In this document: one piece after another, positions 1 through 8,446 of the stretch | How the letters are laid out: every line of letters starts with the position of its first letter | How positions within the stretch are numbered: position 1 is the first letter of the stretch | Assembly (NCBI RefSeq): GCF_002874965.1 | Contig: NZ_CP025624.1 | Coordinates: forward strand, 1,798,001-1,862,000 | Source: Pseudomonas sp. NC02 | Lineage (GTDB): Bacteria > Pseudomonadota > Gammaproteobacteria > Pseudomonadales > Pseudomonadaceae | DNA length: 64,000 nucleotides | Direction: 5' to 3' | Program-made: the position numbers and the translations under genes | The notes under the pieces: model-generated | Told to the model about the DNA's origin: nothing | The model's database searches: none | Seen by the model: the letters and a program-made list of their open reading frames with translations, nothing else

Positions 1-1
1 C

Positions 2-1519
2 CACGTCTACGCCTTGAGCCTGCGCCCCAGCCAGGTGTTCCAGCAGGGCAATCACTCGTCGCTGGTCAGTATCCTGGTCATGGGCAGCCTGCTGAGTGTG
101 CTGCTCAGTGCGTTGCTCTACGTGGTGGTCAGCCAGCGCCAGCGCGCATTGAAGCTGGTGGAGCAGCGCACCGCCCAATTGCGTCAGCGGGAACAGGAGC
201 TGCGAGGCACCCACGGCCAACTGCGCAGCGTGCTCAATGCGGCCACCCAGGTGGCGATCATCGCGACGGACTTGCGCGGTGTGATCACCACCTTCAACGC
301 CGGCGCCGAGCAGATGCTGGGCTTTGAAGCACAAGAGGTACTGGGCCACCTGACCCTCGAAAGCCTGCACCTGGCCCCCGAGCTGGAAGCCCGTGCCGCG
401 CAATTGAGCGCAATCCTCGGCAAGCGCATCGCGCCAGCCCAGGCGATGCTGGTGGACAGCGCCGATGCAGTGCATGAGGCCCGCGAGTGGACGCTGGTAC
501 GCAAGGACGGTAGCCAACTGACGGTAAACATGCTCGCCACTGTTCTGCTGGACGAGCATGGCCTGTGGGTCGGGCACCTGGCGATCTGCCTGGATGTCAC
601 CGAGCAGAAGCGCGCCTATGAGGCACTGGCCGCGCGGGACCGCCTGCTGAAGAAACTCAGCGCCCATGTGCCCGGCGGTATTTTCCAGTTCATCCTGGAA
701 CCGAACAATGTCTCGCGTTTCATTTATGCCAGCGATGGCATCCGCGACATCTACGAAATCGAGCCTGGGGTGTTGCAGCAGGATGCGCGAAAGGTCTTCG
801 AGCGGATTCATCCGCTGGATGTCGAGCGGGTACGGGAGTCCATTCGCCTGTCCACCCTGCAACTGAGCCATTGGCGTGAAGAATACCGGGTGCAGTTGCC
901 CCATCGGGGGCTGCGCTGGGTTCGCGGTGAGGCGACGCCGGAAGAGCTGGCCGGTGGCGGTACGTTATGGCATGGCTATGTGTCGGATATTTCCGATCTC
1001 AAGCGGGTCGAGGAAGAGCTGCGGGCGCTGTCGATTACCGATTCCCTGACCGGCATTCATAACCGACGCTACTTCCAGGACCGGCTGAAGGCCGAGATGA
1101 TCCGGGTCAAGCGTGCCTCGGGGGCGTTGTCGGTGATCATGTTCGACATCGATCACTTCAAGCGCATCAACGACCAGCATGGTCACGCGGTGGGTGATGA
1201 AGTGCTCAAGGAGTTATGCCGGCGCATCAGCCAGCGGTTACGACGCACGGATGTGTTTTGCCGGCTGGGCGGCGAGGAGTTTGTGGTGCTGTGCGCCAGT
1301 ACCGACGGCAGCCAGGCGTTCAATGTTGCCCTGGAGTTGTGGCAGGCGTTGCGCGGTGAGCCGATGGAAGGTGTCGGCACGGTGACGGCGAGCTTCGGGG
1401 TCGCCAGTTGGCGGGTCGAGGAGGGCGTCGACAGCTTGTTGCTGCGGGCGGATTCGGGTGTCTATGCCGCCAAGCAGGCGGGCAGGGACAGGGTTGAGGC
1501 GGAGCGGGTGCTTGCCTGA
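2..1519 (+). CDS. Membrane PAS-PAS-GGDEF diguanylate cyclase (5' end outside window)
   Basis: Makes the second messenger c-di-GMP from two GTP. The frame is open from the first bases, so the protein starts upstream; the TTG at 14 is not a convincing start. What is left of the N-terminus looks like the end of a periplasmic sensor domain (CHASE-like, inferred), then one membrane helix (LVSILVMGSLLSVLLSALLY). Two PAS regions follow at about residues 65-200 and 210-330 of the visible part, then a GGDEF domain with the intact motif RLGGEEF. Five residues before it is RRTD, matching the RxxD product-inhibition I-site, so the enzyme is probably active and feedback-inhibited. A REP palindrome follows the stop codon. 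Confidence 0.9.
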   Translation, partial: HVYALSLRPSQVFQQGNHSSLVSILVMGSLLSVLLSALLYVVVSQRQRALKLVEQRTAQLRQREQELRGTHGQLRSVLNAATQVAIIATDLRGVITTFNAGAEQMLGFEAQEVLGHLTLESLHLAPELEARAAQLSAILGKRIAPAQAMLVDSADAVHEAREWTLVRKDGSQLTVNMLATVLLDEHGLWVGHLAICLDVTEQKRAYEALAARDRLLKKLSAHVPGGIFQFILEPNNVSRFIYASDGIRDIYEIEPGVLQQDARKVFERIHPLDVERVRESIRLSTLQLSHWREEYRVQLPHRGLRWVRGEATPEELAGGGTLWHGYVSDISDLKRVEEELRALSITDSLTGIHNRRYFQDRLKAEMIRVKRASGALSVIMFDIDHFKRINDQHGHAVGDEVLKELCRRISQRLRRTDVFCRLGGEEFVVLCASTDGSQAFNVALELWQALRGEPMEGVGTVTASFGVASWRVEEGVDSLLLRADSGVYAAKQAGRDRVEAERVLA

Positions 1520-1552
1520 AGTGCACGGCCATTCAAGCTATTAGAGATCAAT

Positions 1553-1637
1553 GTGGGAGCTGGCTTGCCTGCGATAGCATCACCTCGGTATTCCTGATAG
1601 ACCGAGGCGTCTGCATCGCAGGCAAGCCAGCTCCCGA
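1553..1637. repeat. REPIN-type inverted repeat
   Basis: Perfect 21-bp arms at 1555-1575 and 1615-1635 (core GGGAGCTGGCTTGCCTGCG). A second 7-bp inverted repeat (CCTCGGT/ACCGAGG, 1583-1589/1601-1607) lies inside the loop. It sits between two convergent genes, the usual place for REP doublets in fluorescent pseudomonads. Confidence 0.85.
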
Positions 1638-1649
1638 TATTTGCTGCTG

Positions 1650-3110
1650 TTAGAGGACCGGGGCCGCCGCCGCCAGTTTCGGCTGGCGATACAGGTCCAG
1701 CAGCACCTGGTCCAGTACCGAGGACGCGCCCCACGGTTTCGGATCGTTGAGAATCGCCACCACAGCCCAGGTATTGCCATTGTTGTCGCGGCTGAACCCG
1801 GCAATCGCCCGCACGGTGTTCAGGGTGCCGGTCTTGACGTGGGCTTCGCCGCGCATGGCCGTGGTCTTCAGGCGTTTACGCATGGTGCCGTCGGTGCCGG
1901 CAATCGGCAGCGAACTGATGTACTCCGCTGCGTATGGGCTTCTCCACGCCGCTTGCAGCATGGTCGCCATTTCGCGGGCGCTGACCCGTTCAGCACGGGA
2001 CAGGCCGGAGCCGTTCTCCATCACCAGGTGCGGCGCGGTGATGCCTTTTTTCGCCAGCCACTGGCGCACCACGCGCTGGGCGGCCTTGGCGTCGTCGCCG
2101 TCGGCATCGGTGCGGTACTGCGCACCCAGGCTCAGGAACAACTGCTGGGCCATGGTGTTGTTACTGTATTTGTTGATGTCGCGGATGATCTCCGCCAGGT
2201 CCGGCGAGAACGCACGAGCCAGCACTTTGGCGTTCTTCGGTACCGGCGCCTGGATGTCGCGGCCCTGGATGCTGCCGCCCAGTTCCTTCCAGATCGCCCG
2301 AACGGCGCCGGCGGTGTAGGTGGCGTGGTCCAGCAACGACAGATACGTCTGCGAACTGCAGCCGTCCGCCAACTGGCCGCTGACGGTCACGGTGACGCTG
2401 CCGTCGGCGGCGGTCATCGGGCTGTAGCGCACATCGCCGGTGCATTGCTTGGCGTTGGAGACCTTGACCTGGTTGTCGATGCGGATGCTCGCAATCGGCG
2501 GCTCGACCGAGACCAGCACCTTGCCCGAATCATTGCGGGTGACGAAGCGCAGCGCCTTGAGGTTGACCATCAAGGCATCGGGCTTGACCAGGAACGGCTT
2601 GTTCTCGTCGTTACCGTCGTCATTGAACTCCGGCAGTTGCGGCGGGATGAAGAAGCCACGGTCCAGCACCAGGTCGCCGGTCACTTGCTGCACGCCATTG
2701 GCCCGCAGGTCGCGCATCAGCAGCCAGAGTTTTTCCATGTTCAGCTTGGGGTCGCCGCCGCCCTTGAGGTACAGGTTGCCGTTCAGGATCCCGCCGCTCA
2801 GGGTGCCGTCGGTGTAGAACTCGGTTTTCCACTGATGGTTGGGACCGAGCATTTCCAGGGCCGCGTAGGTGGTGACCAGCTTCATGGTCGAGGCTGGGTT
2901 GACCGACACGTCGGCGTTGAACACGGTAGGTGTGCCCGGGCCATTGAGGGGAATCATCACCAGGGACAGGGCATTGTTTTGCAGCTTGGCTTTCTGGAGG
3001 GCTTCCTGGACCTTGGGCGGCAGGGAAGTGTTGATCGGGGCGGCGGTAACGGAAAAGGCCAGGGGCAGAAGAAAACTGGCGAGTAACAGTGGACGCAAAG
3101 ATTTGATCAT
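1650..3110 (-). CDS. dacB: D-alanyl-D-alanine carboxypeptidase/endopeptidase, PBP4 type
   Basis: Periplasmic low-molecular-weight penicillin-binding protein (class C, peptidase family S13) that removes the terminal D-Ala and cleaves peptide cross-links of peptidoglycan. 486 aa, close to the family norm. A signal peptide ends near VTAAP (residue about 24). The three catalytic boxes are visible: STMK with nucleophile Ser74 and Lys77, SNN in KYSNNTMAQ, and KTG in HVKTGTLN near the C-terminus. The large insert between the first two boxes is typical of PBP4. It stands alone, divergent from yggL. Confidence 0.93.
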   Translation of the reverse strand: MIKSLRPLLLASFLLPLAFSVTAAPINTSLPPKVQEALQKAKLQNNALSLVMIPLNGPGTPTVFNADVSVNPASTMKLVTTYAALEMLGPNHQWKTEFYTDGTLSGGILNGNLYLKGGGDPKLNMEKLWLLMRDLRANGVQQVTGDLVLDRGFFIPPQLPEFNDDGNDENKPFLVKPDALMVNLKALRFVTRNDSGKVLVSVEPPIASIRIDNQVKVSNAKQCTGDVRYSPMTAADGSVTVTVSGQLADGCSSQTYLSLLDHATYTAGAVRAIWKELGGSIQGRDIQAPVPKNAKVLARAFSPDLAEIIRDINKYSNNTMAQQLFLSLGAQYRTDADGDDAKAAQRVVRQWLAKKGITAPHLVMENGSGLSRAERVSAREMATMLQAAWRSPYAAEYISSLPIAGTDGTMRKRLKTTAMRGEAHVKTGTLNTVRAIAGFSRDNNGNTWAVVAILNDPKPWGASSVLDQVLLDLYRQPKLAAAAPVL

Positions 3111-3346
3111 AAGAATTAAAACCCTACTGCTGAGGGGGTAAAAAGGTGAGGGGTATGTACGAAAAATCCCTCAATGGTCATGAAAGTGTCGGCATTATGC
3201 CCCAAGGCTGTCGCACTTGTGGCTGAACGATAGCTGCAATTGGCGGTTTTTTTTACTGGCACTCTGCCGCCTGTCCCAGAGAATCGGGCAAAGGCCTGCT
3301 TAAACTGCTAAAGTGCCGCCCGTTATTACTTAAGAGGATTGTTCCA

Positions 3347-3691
3347 ATGGCGACTAACCGTTCCCGGCGTCTGCGCAAAAAACTGTGCGTTGATGAATTT
3401 CAAGAGCTGGGTTTCGAACTGAACCTGGACTTCAAAGAAGGTTTGGACGATGAAGCGGTTGACGCTTTCCTCGAAGCATTCCTGACTGAAGCGATGGACG
3501 GCAACGGCCTGGACTACGTCGGCGGTGATGACTTCGGTCTGGTTTGCAAAGCCACCCGTGGTTCGGTCAACGAAGAACAGCGTGCCGCTGTTGAAGCGTG
3601 GCTGAAGGCTCGTCCAGAGCTGACCCGCGTTGAAGTCAGCGCCCTGCTGGACGCTTGGCACCCAGAAAAGCCGATTAACCCGGCAGTCTGA
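3347..3691 (+). CDS. yggL: YggL family 50S ribosome-binding protein
   Basis: Small acidic protein (114 aa) of the YggL/DUF469 family, reported to associate with the large ribosomal subunit; its exact role is unsettled. The basic start MATNRSRRLRKKLCVDEFQELGF and the body with FLEAFL and GLDYVGGDDFG are characteristic. The ATG at 3347 has an AGAGGA ribosome site about 8 nt upstream. The gene is monocistronic and followed by a strong terminator. Confidence 0.9.
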   Translation: MATNRSRRLRKKLCVDEFQELGFELNLDFKEGLDDEAVDAFLEAFLTEAMDGNGLDYVGGDDFGLVCKATRGSVNEEQRAAVEAWLKARPELTRVEVSALLDAWHPEKPINPAV

Positions 3692-3698
3692 TGTCATG

Positions 3699-3727
3699 AA
3701 AAAGCGACCCGCCCGGGTCGCTTTTTC
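3699..3727 (+). terminator. Rho-independent terminator of yggL
   Basis: An 11-bp stem AAAGCGACCCG/CGGGTCGCTTT with a 2-nt loop, followed by Ts. The A-rich left arm would let it work in both directions between yggL and the convergent transporter gene. Confidence 0.9.
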
Positions 3728-3745
3728 GTTACTGGGTCTAAAGAA

Positions 3746-4936
3746 TCAGGCCTTGCGCCAGTTCAGAATCACCAGCGTCAACACCCCCGCGACAATCCCC
3801 CAGAACGCCGAACCGATGGAAAACAACGTCAACCCCGACGCTGTGACCATGAAGGTGATCAACGCAGCTTCCCGTTCCCTGGGTTCATTCATGGCGATGC
3901 TCAGGCCATTGATGATCGAGCCAAACAACGCCAGTGCCGCAATCGACAGCACCAGTTCCTTGGGCAGGGCGGCGAATAACGCGGCCAATGTCGCGCCAAA
4001 CACCCCGGCGATCCCGTAGAAAATCCCGCACCAGACCGCGGCGGTGTAGCGCTTGTTGCGATCCTCATGGGCATGAGGGCCGGTGCAGATCGCCGCGCTG
4101 ATGGCTGCCAGGTTAATGCCATGGGAGCCAAACGGCGCCAGCACCAGCGAGGCCAGGCCGGTGGTAGTGATCAATGGCGACGCCGGTACGTTATAGCCGT
4201 CGGCCCGCAGCACCGCGACACCCGGCATGTTCTGCGAGGTCATGGCCACCACGAACAGCGGGATGCCGATGCTGATGGTCGCGGCCAGGGAGAAGTGCGG
4301 CGTGGTCCACACCGGCGTTGCCACTTCCAGGTGAAAGCCACTGAAATCCAGCAGCCCCATCAGCCCGGACAGTGCCGTGCCGATCAGCAGTGCCGCGAGC
4401 ACGGCATAACGCGGCGACAGGCGCTTGATGACCAGGTAAGTGAAGAACATCCCCAGTACCAGCCCGGTACGGTGCTGCGCGGCGACGAAAATCTCGCTGC
4501 CGATCTTGAACAGAATCCCCGCCAGCAAGGCGGCCGCCAGGGACGCGGGGATGCGCTTGACGAGTTTTTCGAAGCTGCCGGTCAGCCCACAGATGGTCAC
4601 CAGCACCGCGCAGGTGATGTAGGCGCCGATGGCCTCGCCGTAGCTGACGCCGCCCAGGCTGGTGATCAACAGCGCCGCGCCCGGTGTGGACCAGGCAATG
4701 GTGATCGGCGTGCGGTAGCGCAAGGACAGGCCAATGCTGCACACCGCCATGCCGATGGAGATCGCCCAGATCCACGAGGAAATCTGCGCGGTGGTCAGGC
4801 CGGCAGCCTGGCCAGCCTGGAACATCAGCACCAGGGAGCTGGTGTAGCCGGTCATCATGGCAATGAAACCGGCGACGATGGCCGAAGGCGAAGTGTCGGC
4901 CAGTGGGCGTAATCGCGCTTGGGGGACGTCGGACAT
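3746..4936 (-). CDS. BenE-type benzoate/H+ symporter family permease
   Basis: Inner-membrane transporter of the BenE family (396 aa, about 11-12 hydrophobic segments). The family imports benzoate or related aromatics with protons. Family-typical sequence includes the N-terminal FIAMMTGYTSSL, the TPGAALL stretch, the TSQNMPG motif and the segment GSHGINLAAISAAICTG near residue 270. There are no aromatic-degradation genes beside it, so the substrate is not set by context. A weak AGG-type ribosome site lies before the ATG at 4936. The GntR regulator transcribed divergently may control it, but this is only inferred from position. Confidence 0.85.
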   Translation of the reverse strand: MSDVPQARLRPLADTSPSAIVAGFIAMMTGYTSSLVLMFQAGQAAGLTTAQISSWIWAISIGMAVCSIGLSLRYRTPITIAWSTPGAALLITSLGGVSYGEAIGAYITCAVLVTICGLTGSFEKLVKRIPASLAAALLAGILFKIGSEIFVAAQHRTGLVLGMFFTYLVIKRLSPRYAVLAALLIGTALSGLMGLLDFSGFHLEVATPVWTTPHFSLAATISIGIPLFVVAMTSQNMPGVAVLRADGYNVPASPLITTTGLASLVLAPFGSHGINLAAISAAICTGPHAHEDRNKRYTAAVWCGIFYGIAGVFGATLAALFAALPKELVLSIAALALFGSIINGLSIAMNEPREREAALITFMVTASGLTLFSIGSAFWGIVAGVLTLVILNWRKA

Positions 4937-4964
4937 GGGGCGGTGTTCCTTTTACCGGGCTGTC

Positions 4965-5064
4965 TGTAGGAGCGAGCTTGCTCGCGAAGGTCGTTAACGA
5001 TGACGCTGGCATCCTGACTGAATGCGGTGCTTATACGTTTTTCGCGAGCAAGCTCGCTCCTACA
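4965..5064. repeat. REPIN with 24-bp perfect arms
   Basis: Arms at 4965-4988 and 5041-5064 (core GGAGCGAGCTTGCTCGCGAA) are exact reverse complements. It lies in the divergent gap between the BenE-type gene and the GntR regulator. The rest of that gap holds only the regulator's likely promoter region. Confidence 0.85.
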
Positions 5065-5162
5065 AAGGAGAAAGTGCGGAATCAAGCCTAAACTCAAACG
5101 TAACGATTCATTGCAATACAGCCGGCGCCGCAAACAGCCGTACAGTGTGTTGGCGCACTGGG

Positions 5163-5172
5163 TTGTGTACAA
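5163..5172 (+). promoter_or_regulatory. Candidate GntR operator overlapping a -10 box
   Basis: TTGTGTACAA has the TTGT/ACAA half-sites expected for FadR-subfamily GntR proteins and overlaps a TACAAT -10-like hexamer at 5168-5173, about 95 nt upstream of the GntR start. Autoregulation is inferred only. Confidence 0.35.
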
Positions 5173-5265
5173 TGTGCGCTGATTTTACGCGATACTTGCC
5201 AGCGACCCTCTGTGCCGTATTACAGTCAACGTCAATTCGCCGCCGTTCTCCCGACCCGAGTGCCC

Positions 5266-6030
5266 ATGAACGAACAGTTGCAGCCCCTCAAGAAACAGCC
5301 GCGAGCCGGTAAGGCCGGTCGCAGTGGAACCCAGGACGATATCGTCTACGCGCATATCTTCGAGGCGATCCTCGAACAACGCCTGGCGCCCGGTACCAAA
5401 TTGAGTGAAGAAGCGCTGGGCGAAATCTTCGGCGTCAGCCGCACCATCATTCGCCGCGCGCTGTCGCGCCTGGCCCATGAAGGCGTGGTACTGCTGCGGC
5501 CCAATCGTGGTGCGGTAGTGGCCAGCCCGAGCGTCGAGGAAGCCCGCCAGGTATTCCTCGCCCGGCGCCTGGTGGAGCGTGCGATCACTGAATTGGCGGT
5601 GCAGCATGCCACGGCCGAGCAACTGGCCGAGCTGCGGCAGATGGTCAACGACGAGCGCGACAGCTTCTCCCGGGGCGATCGCGGCGCGGGCATCCGGCTT
5701 TCCGGCGAGTTCCACCTGAAGCTGGCCGAGGCGGCGAAGAATGCGCCGCTGATCAGTTTCCAGCGCAGTCTGGTGTCCCAGACCTCGTTGATCATCGCCC
5801 AGTACGAAAGCGGCAACCGCTCGCACTGTTCCTACGATGAGCACACGCAGTTGATCGACGCGATCGAAGCGCGGGATGCGGATTTGGCGGTGAACCTGAT
5901 GATGCATCACATGGATCACATCGACAGCAAGCTCAACCTCGATGAGGAAAGCGCTTCTGACGATCTGCATGCAGTGTTCTCGCATCTGTTGCAGACAAAG
6001 AAGCCGGGGCGCTCGTCTGTAAAACTGTAA
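5266..6030 (+). CDS. GntR family (FadR/FCD subfamily) transcriptional regulator
   Basis: A 254-aa regulator with an N-terminal winged helix (about residues 25-90, including EEALGEIFGVSRTIIRRALSRL) and a C-terminal helical FCD ligand domain. The FCD domain carries the usual metal-site residues (EFHLKL, DEHTQLIDAI and the HH of MMHHMDH). The ATG at 5266 is preferred; an in-frame GTG at 5212 would add 18 residues that do not look like the family. It lies next to guanine deaminase and the xdh genes, so control of purine catabolism or of the divergent transporter is plausible but unproven. Confidence 0.85.
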   Translation: MNEQLQPLKKQPRAGKAGRSGTQDDIVYAHIFEAILEQRLAPGTKLSEEALGEIFGVSRTIIRRALSRLAHEGVVLLRPNRGAVVASPSVEEARQVFLARRLVERAITELAVQHATAEQLAELRQMVNDERDSFSRGDRGAGIRLSGEFHLKLAEAAKNAPLISFQRSLVSQTSLIIAQYESGNRSHCSYDEHTQLIDAIEARDADLAVNLMMHHMDHIDSKLNLDEESASDDLHAVFSHLLQTKKPGRSSVKL

Positions 6031-6052
6031 TTTTCCAGGCTCGCCACTAACT

Positions 6053-6148
6053 AAATGTGGGAGCGGGCTTGCTCGCGAAGGCGGTGGATCAGTCAGCATA
6101 TCCAGCGACTGACACACCGCCTTCGCGAGCAAGCCCGCTCCCACATTT
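6053..6148. repeat. REPIN with 34-bp perfect arms
   Basis: Arms at 6053-6086 and 6115-6148 are exact reverse complements (core GGGAGCGGGCTTGCTCGCGA). The element separates the convergent GntR and guaD genes and may also act as their shared transcript end. Confidence 0.88.
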
Positions 6149-6168
6149 GTTTTGTTGTACCTGTTAAA

Positions 6169-7473
6169 TCAGCGTTGATGCACCAATTGCCCCGCCGCAT
6201 ACGTCTGCAGCACCGCCCGGTCATCCCCCAGTGTCATCAACACAAACAACGTCTCGGCGATGTTATTGGCCTGCTTCAGGCGATAGCTGAGCAGCGGGGT
6301 GGCGTTGTAATCCAGTACCAGGAAGTCCGCGTCAGTGCCGGGTTGCAGCGTGCCAATCTTGTCTTCCAGACGCAGCGCCCGCGCACCACCCAGGGTCGCC
6401 AGGTACAACGACTTGAACGGACTCAAGCGCGCCCCTTGCAGTTGCATCACCTTGTACGCTTCGTTCAGGGTTTGCAGCAGCGAGAAGCTGGTGCCACCGC
6501 CGACGTCCGTACCCAGGCCGACATTCAGCTTGTGCTTCTCGGCCATCGGCAGGTTGAACAAACCGCTGCCCAGGAAGAAGTTCGACGTCGGGCAGAACGC
6601 GACTGCCGAACCGGCTTCTGCCAACCGCGCGCATTCGTCGTCGCACAGGTGCACACCGTGGGCGAACACCGAGCGTTCACCCAGCAGTTTGTAATGGTCG
6701 TACACGTCCAGGTAGCCCTTGCGCTCCGGGAACAGCTCTTTCACCCATTCCACTTCCTGCAGGTTTTCACTGATGTGAGTCTGCATGTAGAGGTCCGGGT
6801 ATTCCCCCAGCAGCTGCCCGGCGAGGGTCAGTTGTTCAGGCGTACTGGTCGGTGCGAAACGTGGCGTCACCGCGTAGTGCAAACGGCCCTTGCCGTGCCA
6901 GCGCTCGATCAGCGCCTTGCTCTCCGCGTAGCCGGATTCGGCGGTGTCGGTCAAATAGTCCGGCGCGTTGCGGTCCATCATTACCTTGCCGGCGATCATC
7001 CGCAGGTCGAGCTTCTCGGCCGCTTCAAAAAACGAGTTCACTGACTGCGGGTGCACGCTGCCAAATACCAGCGCGGTGGTGGTGCCGTTGCGCAGCAGTT
7101 CCTTGATGAAAATATCCGCGACTTCTTCGGCGTGGGCCTTGTCGGCGAACTGGCTTTCACACGGGAAGGTGTAGGTGTTGAGCCAGTCCAGCAACTGCTC
7201 GCCATAGGCACCGACCATGCCGGTCTGCGGCAGGTGGATGTGGGTGTCGATCAGGCCGGGGGTGATCAGCGCGTCCTGGTAATGGGTGACTTCGATGTCG
7301 GCGGGCAGGCTGGCGAGCAAGTCGCTGGCATGGCCCAGGGCGCTGATCTGGCCGTTGTCGATCACCAGCAGGCCGTCCTCGAAATATTCGTAGGAGGCTT
7401 CGATCCCCACTTCGGCAGGGTCGGCGATGCTGTGCAAAATGGCGGCACGGTAGGCTTTGCGTGTCAAAGGCAT
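6169..7473 (-). CDS. guaD: Guanine deaminase
   Basis: Hydrolyses guanine to xanthine and ammonia, feeding xanthine dehydrogenase. 434 aa from the ATG at 7473 (MPLTRKAYRAAIL), the usual length; an upstream in-frame extension lacks family similarity. Amidohydrolase metal-site motifs are present: THIHLPQ, the HISENLQEVEW region, FAHGVHL and GTDVGGGTS. The stop of xdhC lies 7 nt upstream of the start, so the gene is the last of the minus-strand purine cluster and is probably co-transcribed with xdhC. Confidence 0.94.
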   Translation of the reverse strand: MPLTRKAYRAAILHSIADPAEVGIEASYEYFEDGLLVIDNGQISALGHASDLLASLPADIEVTHYQDALITPGLIDTHIHLPQTGMVGAYGEQLLDWLNTYTFPCESQFADKAHAEEVADIFIKELLRNGTTTALVFGSVHPQSVNSFFEAAEKLDLRMIAGKVMMDRNAPDYLTDTAESGYAESKALIERWHGKGRLHYAVTPRFAPTSTPEQLTLAGQLLGEYPDLYMQTHISENLQEVEWVKELFPERKGYLDVYDHYKLLGERSVFAHGVHLCDDECARLAEAGSAVAFCPTSNFFLGSGLFNLPMAEKHKLNVGLGTDVGGGTSFSLLQTLNEAYKVMQLQGARLSPFKSLYLATLGGARALRLEDKIGTLQPGTDADFLVLDYNATPLLSYRLKQANNIAETLFVLMTLGDDRAVLQTYAAGQLVHQR

Positions 7474-7480
7474 GGTCGTC

Positions 7481-8323
7481 TCAGTTAGTCGCTTGGCTGC
7501 GGCGGGATACCGGCAGCAGTTTGGCAATGGGTTCGGCGCTCGCAGTGTGCTGGCCGAAGTTGGCGTTATAGGTGGCGATGATTTCGCCGGCGATGGAGAT
7601 GGCGATTTCCACAGGCAGTTTGCCTTTGACCTCGGTCAGCCCCATCGGGCAATGCATGCGTTGCAGTTGCGCGGTGTCGAAACCGCGATCCCGCAGGCGG
7701 TGTTCAAACTTGACGCGTTTGGTCTTCGAGCCGATCAGGCCGAAGTAGGTGAAGTCATTGCGCTTGAGCAGGGCGGCGGTCAGCTCCAGGTCCAGCGCGT
7801 GGTTGTGGGTCATGACGATGCAGTAACTGCCCACAGGCAAGTGGTCGATTTCATCCACCGGCTCTTCGCTGACGATTTTACGCACGCCTTGGGGGATGTG
7901 TTCCGGGAATTCCTGTTCCCGGGAATCGATCCAGCGCACCCGGCACGGCAGGCTGGCCAGCAACGGCACCAGCGCGCGGCCCACGTGGCCGGCGCCGAAT
8001 ACCGCGATCTGCGCCTGCACCTGGCCCATGGGTTCGAACAACAGCACCGTCACGCCGCCGCAGCACTGGCCCAGGCTGGCGCCGAGGCTGAAGCGCTCCA
8101 GGTGGGTGTTTTGCTGGCCGCGCACAAGCATGTCCCGGGCGATCTGCATCGCCTTGTATTCCAGGTGCCCGCCACCGATGGTGTCGAAGGTGTGGGCGGC
8201 GCTGATCACCATCTTCGAACCGGCGTTGCGCGGCGTGGAGCCGAGCTCTTCGATGATGGTCACCAGCACGCAGGGCTCGCCCTGGTTCTGCAGGTCGGCG
8301 AGGGCGCTGATCCAGTTGTTCAT
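7481..8323 (-). CDS. xdhC: Xanthine dehydrogenase accessory protein XdhC
   Basis: Binds molybdenum cofactor and delivers it, sulfurated, to the xanthine dehydrogenase large subunit. 280 aa from the ATG at 8323 (MNNWISALADL). Visible features are the N-terminal VLVTIIEELGSTPRNAG, the CCGG motif within GQCCGGVTVLL, and a Rossmann-type VFGAGHVGRALVPLL in the C-terminal half. It sits between xdhB and guaD. A REP element in the 123-nt gap to xdhB may weaken read-through. Confidence 0.94.
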   Translation of the reverse strand: MNNWISALADLQNQGEPCVLVTIIEELGSTPRNAGSKMVISAAHTFDTIGGGHLEYKAMQIARDMLVRGQQNTHLERFSLGASLGQCCGGVTVLLFEPMGQVQAQIAVFGAGHVGRALVPLLASLPCRVRWIDSREQEFPEHIPQGVRKIVSEEPVDEIDHLPVGSYCIVMTHNHALDLELTAALLKRNDFTYFGLIGSKTKRVKFEHRLRDRGFDTAQLQRMHCPMGLTEVKGKLPVEIAISIAGEIIATYNANFGQHTASAEPIAKLLPVSRRSQATN

Positions 8324-8359
8324 GTTTACCTCAACATCTCTGTTGTCAGTTCGACCGCC

Positions 8360-8434
8360 TTCGCGAGCAAGCCCGCTCCCACATTTGATTGGGTTCACAC
8401 ATCAAAATGTGGGAGCCGGGCTTGCCCGCGATGG
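8360..8434. repeat. REPIN, imperfect arms
   Basis: Inverted arms GCAAGCCCGCTCCCACATTTG and ATCAAAATGTGGGAGCCGGG (one extra base) flank a short loop. It lies inside the otherwise tight xdhB-xdhC gap. Confidence 0.75.
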
Positions 8435-8446
8435 CAGCGCCTCGGT

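Noticed and set aside
3245..3346. Possible sigma-70 promoter for yggL
   Set aside because: The region is A+T-rich enough to suggest one, but I could not find a pair of hexamers with acceptable spacing.
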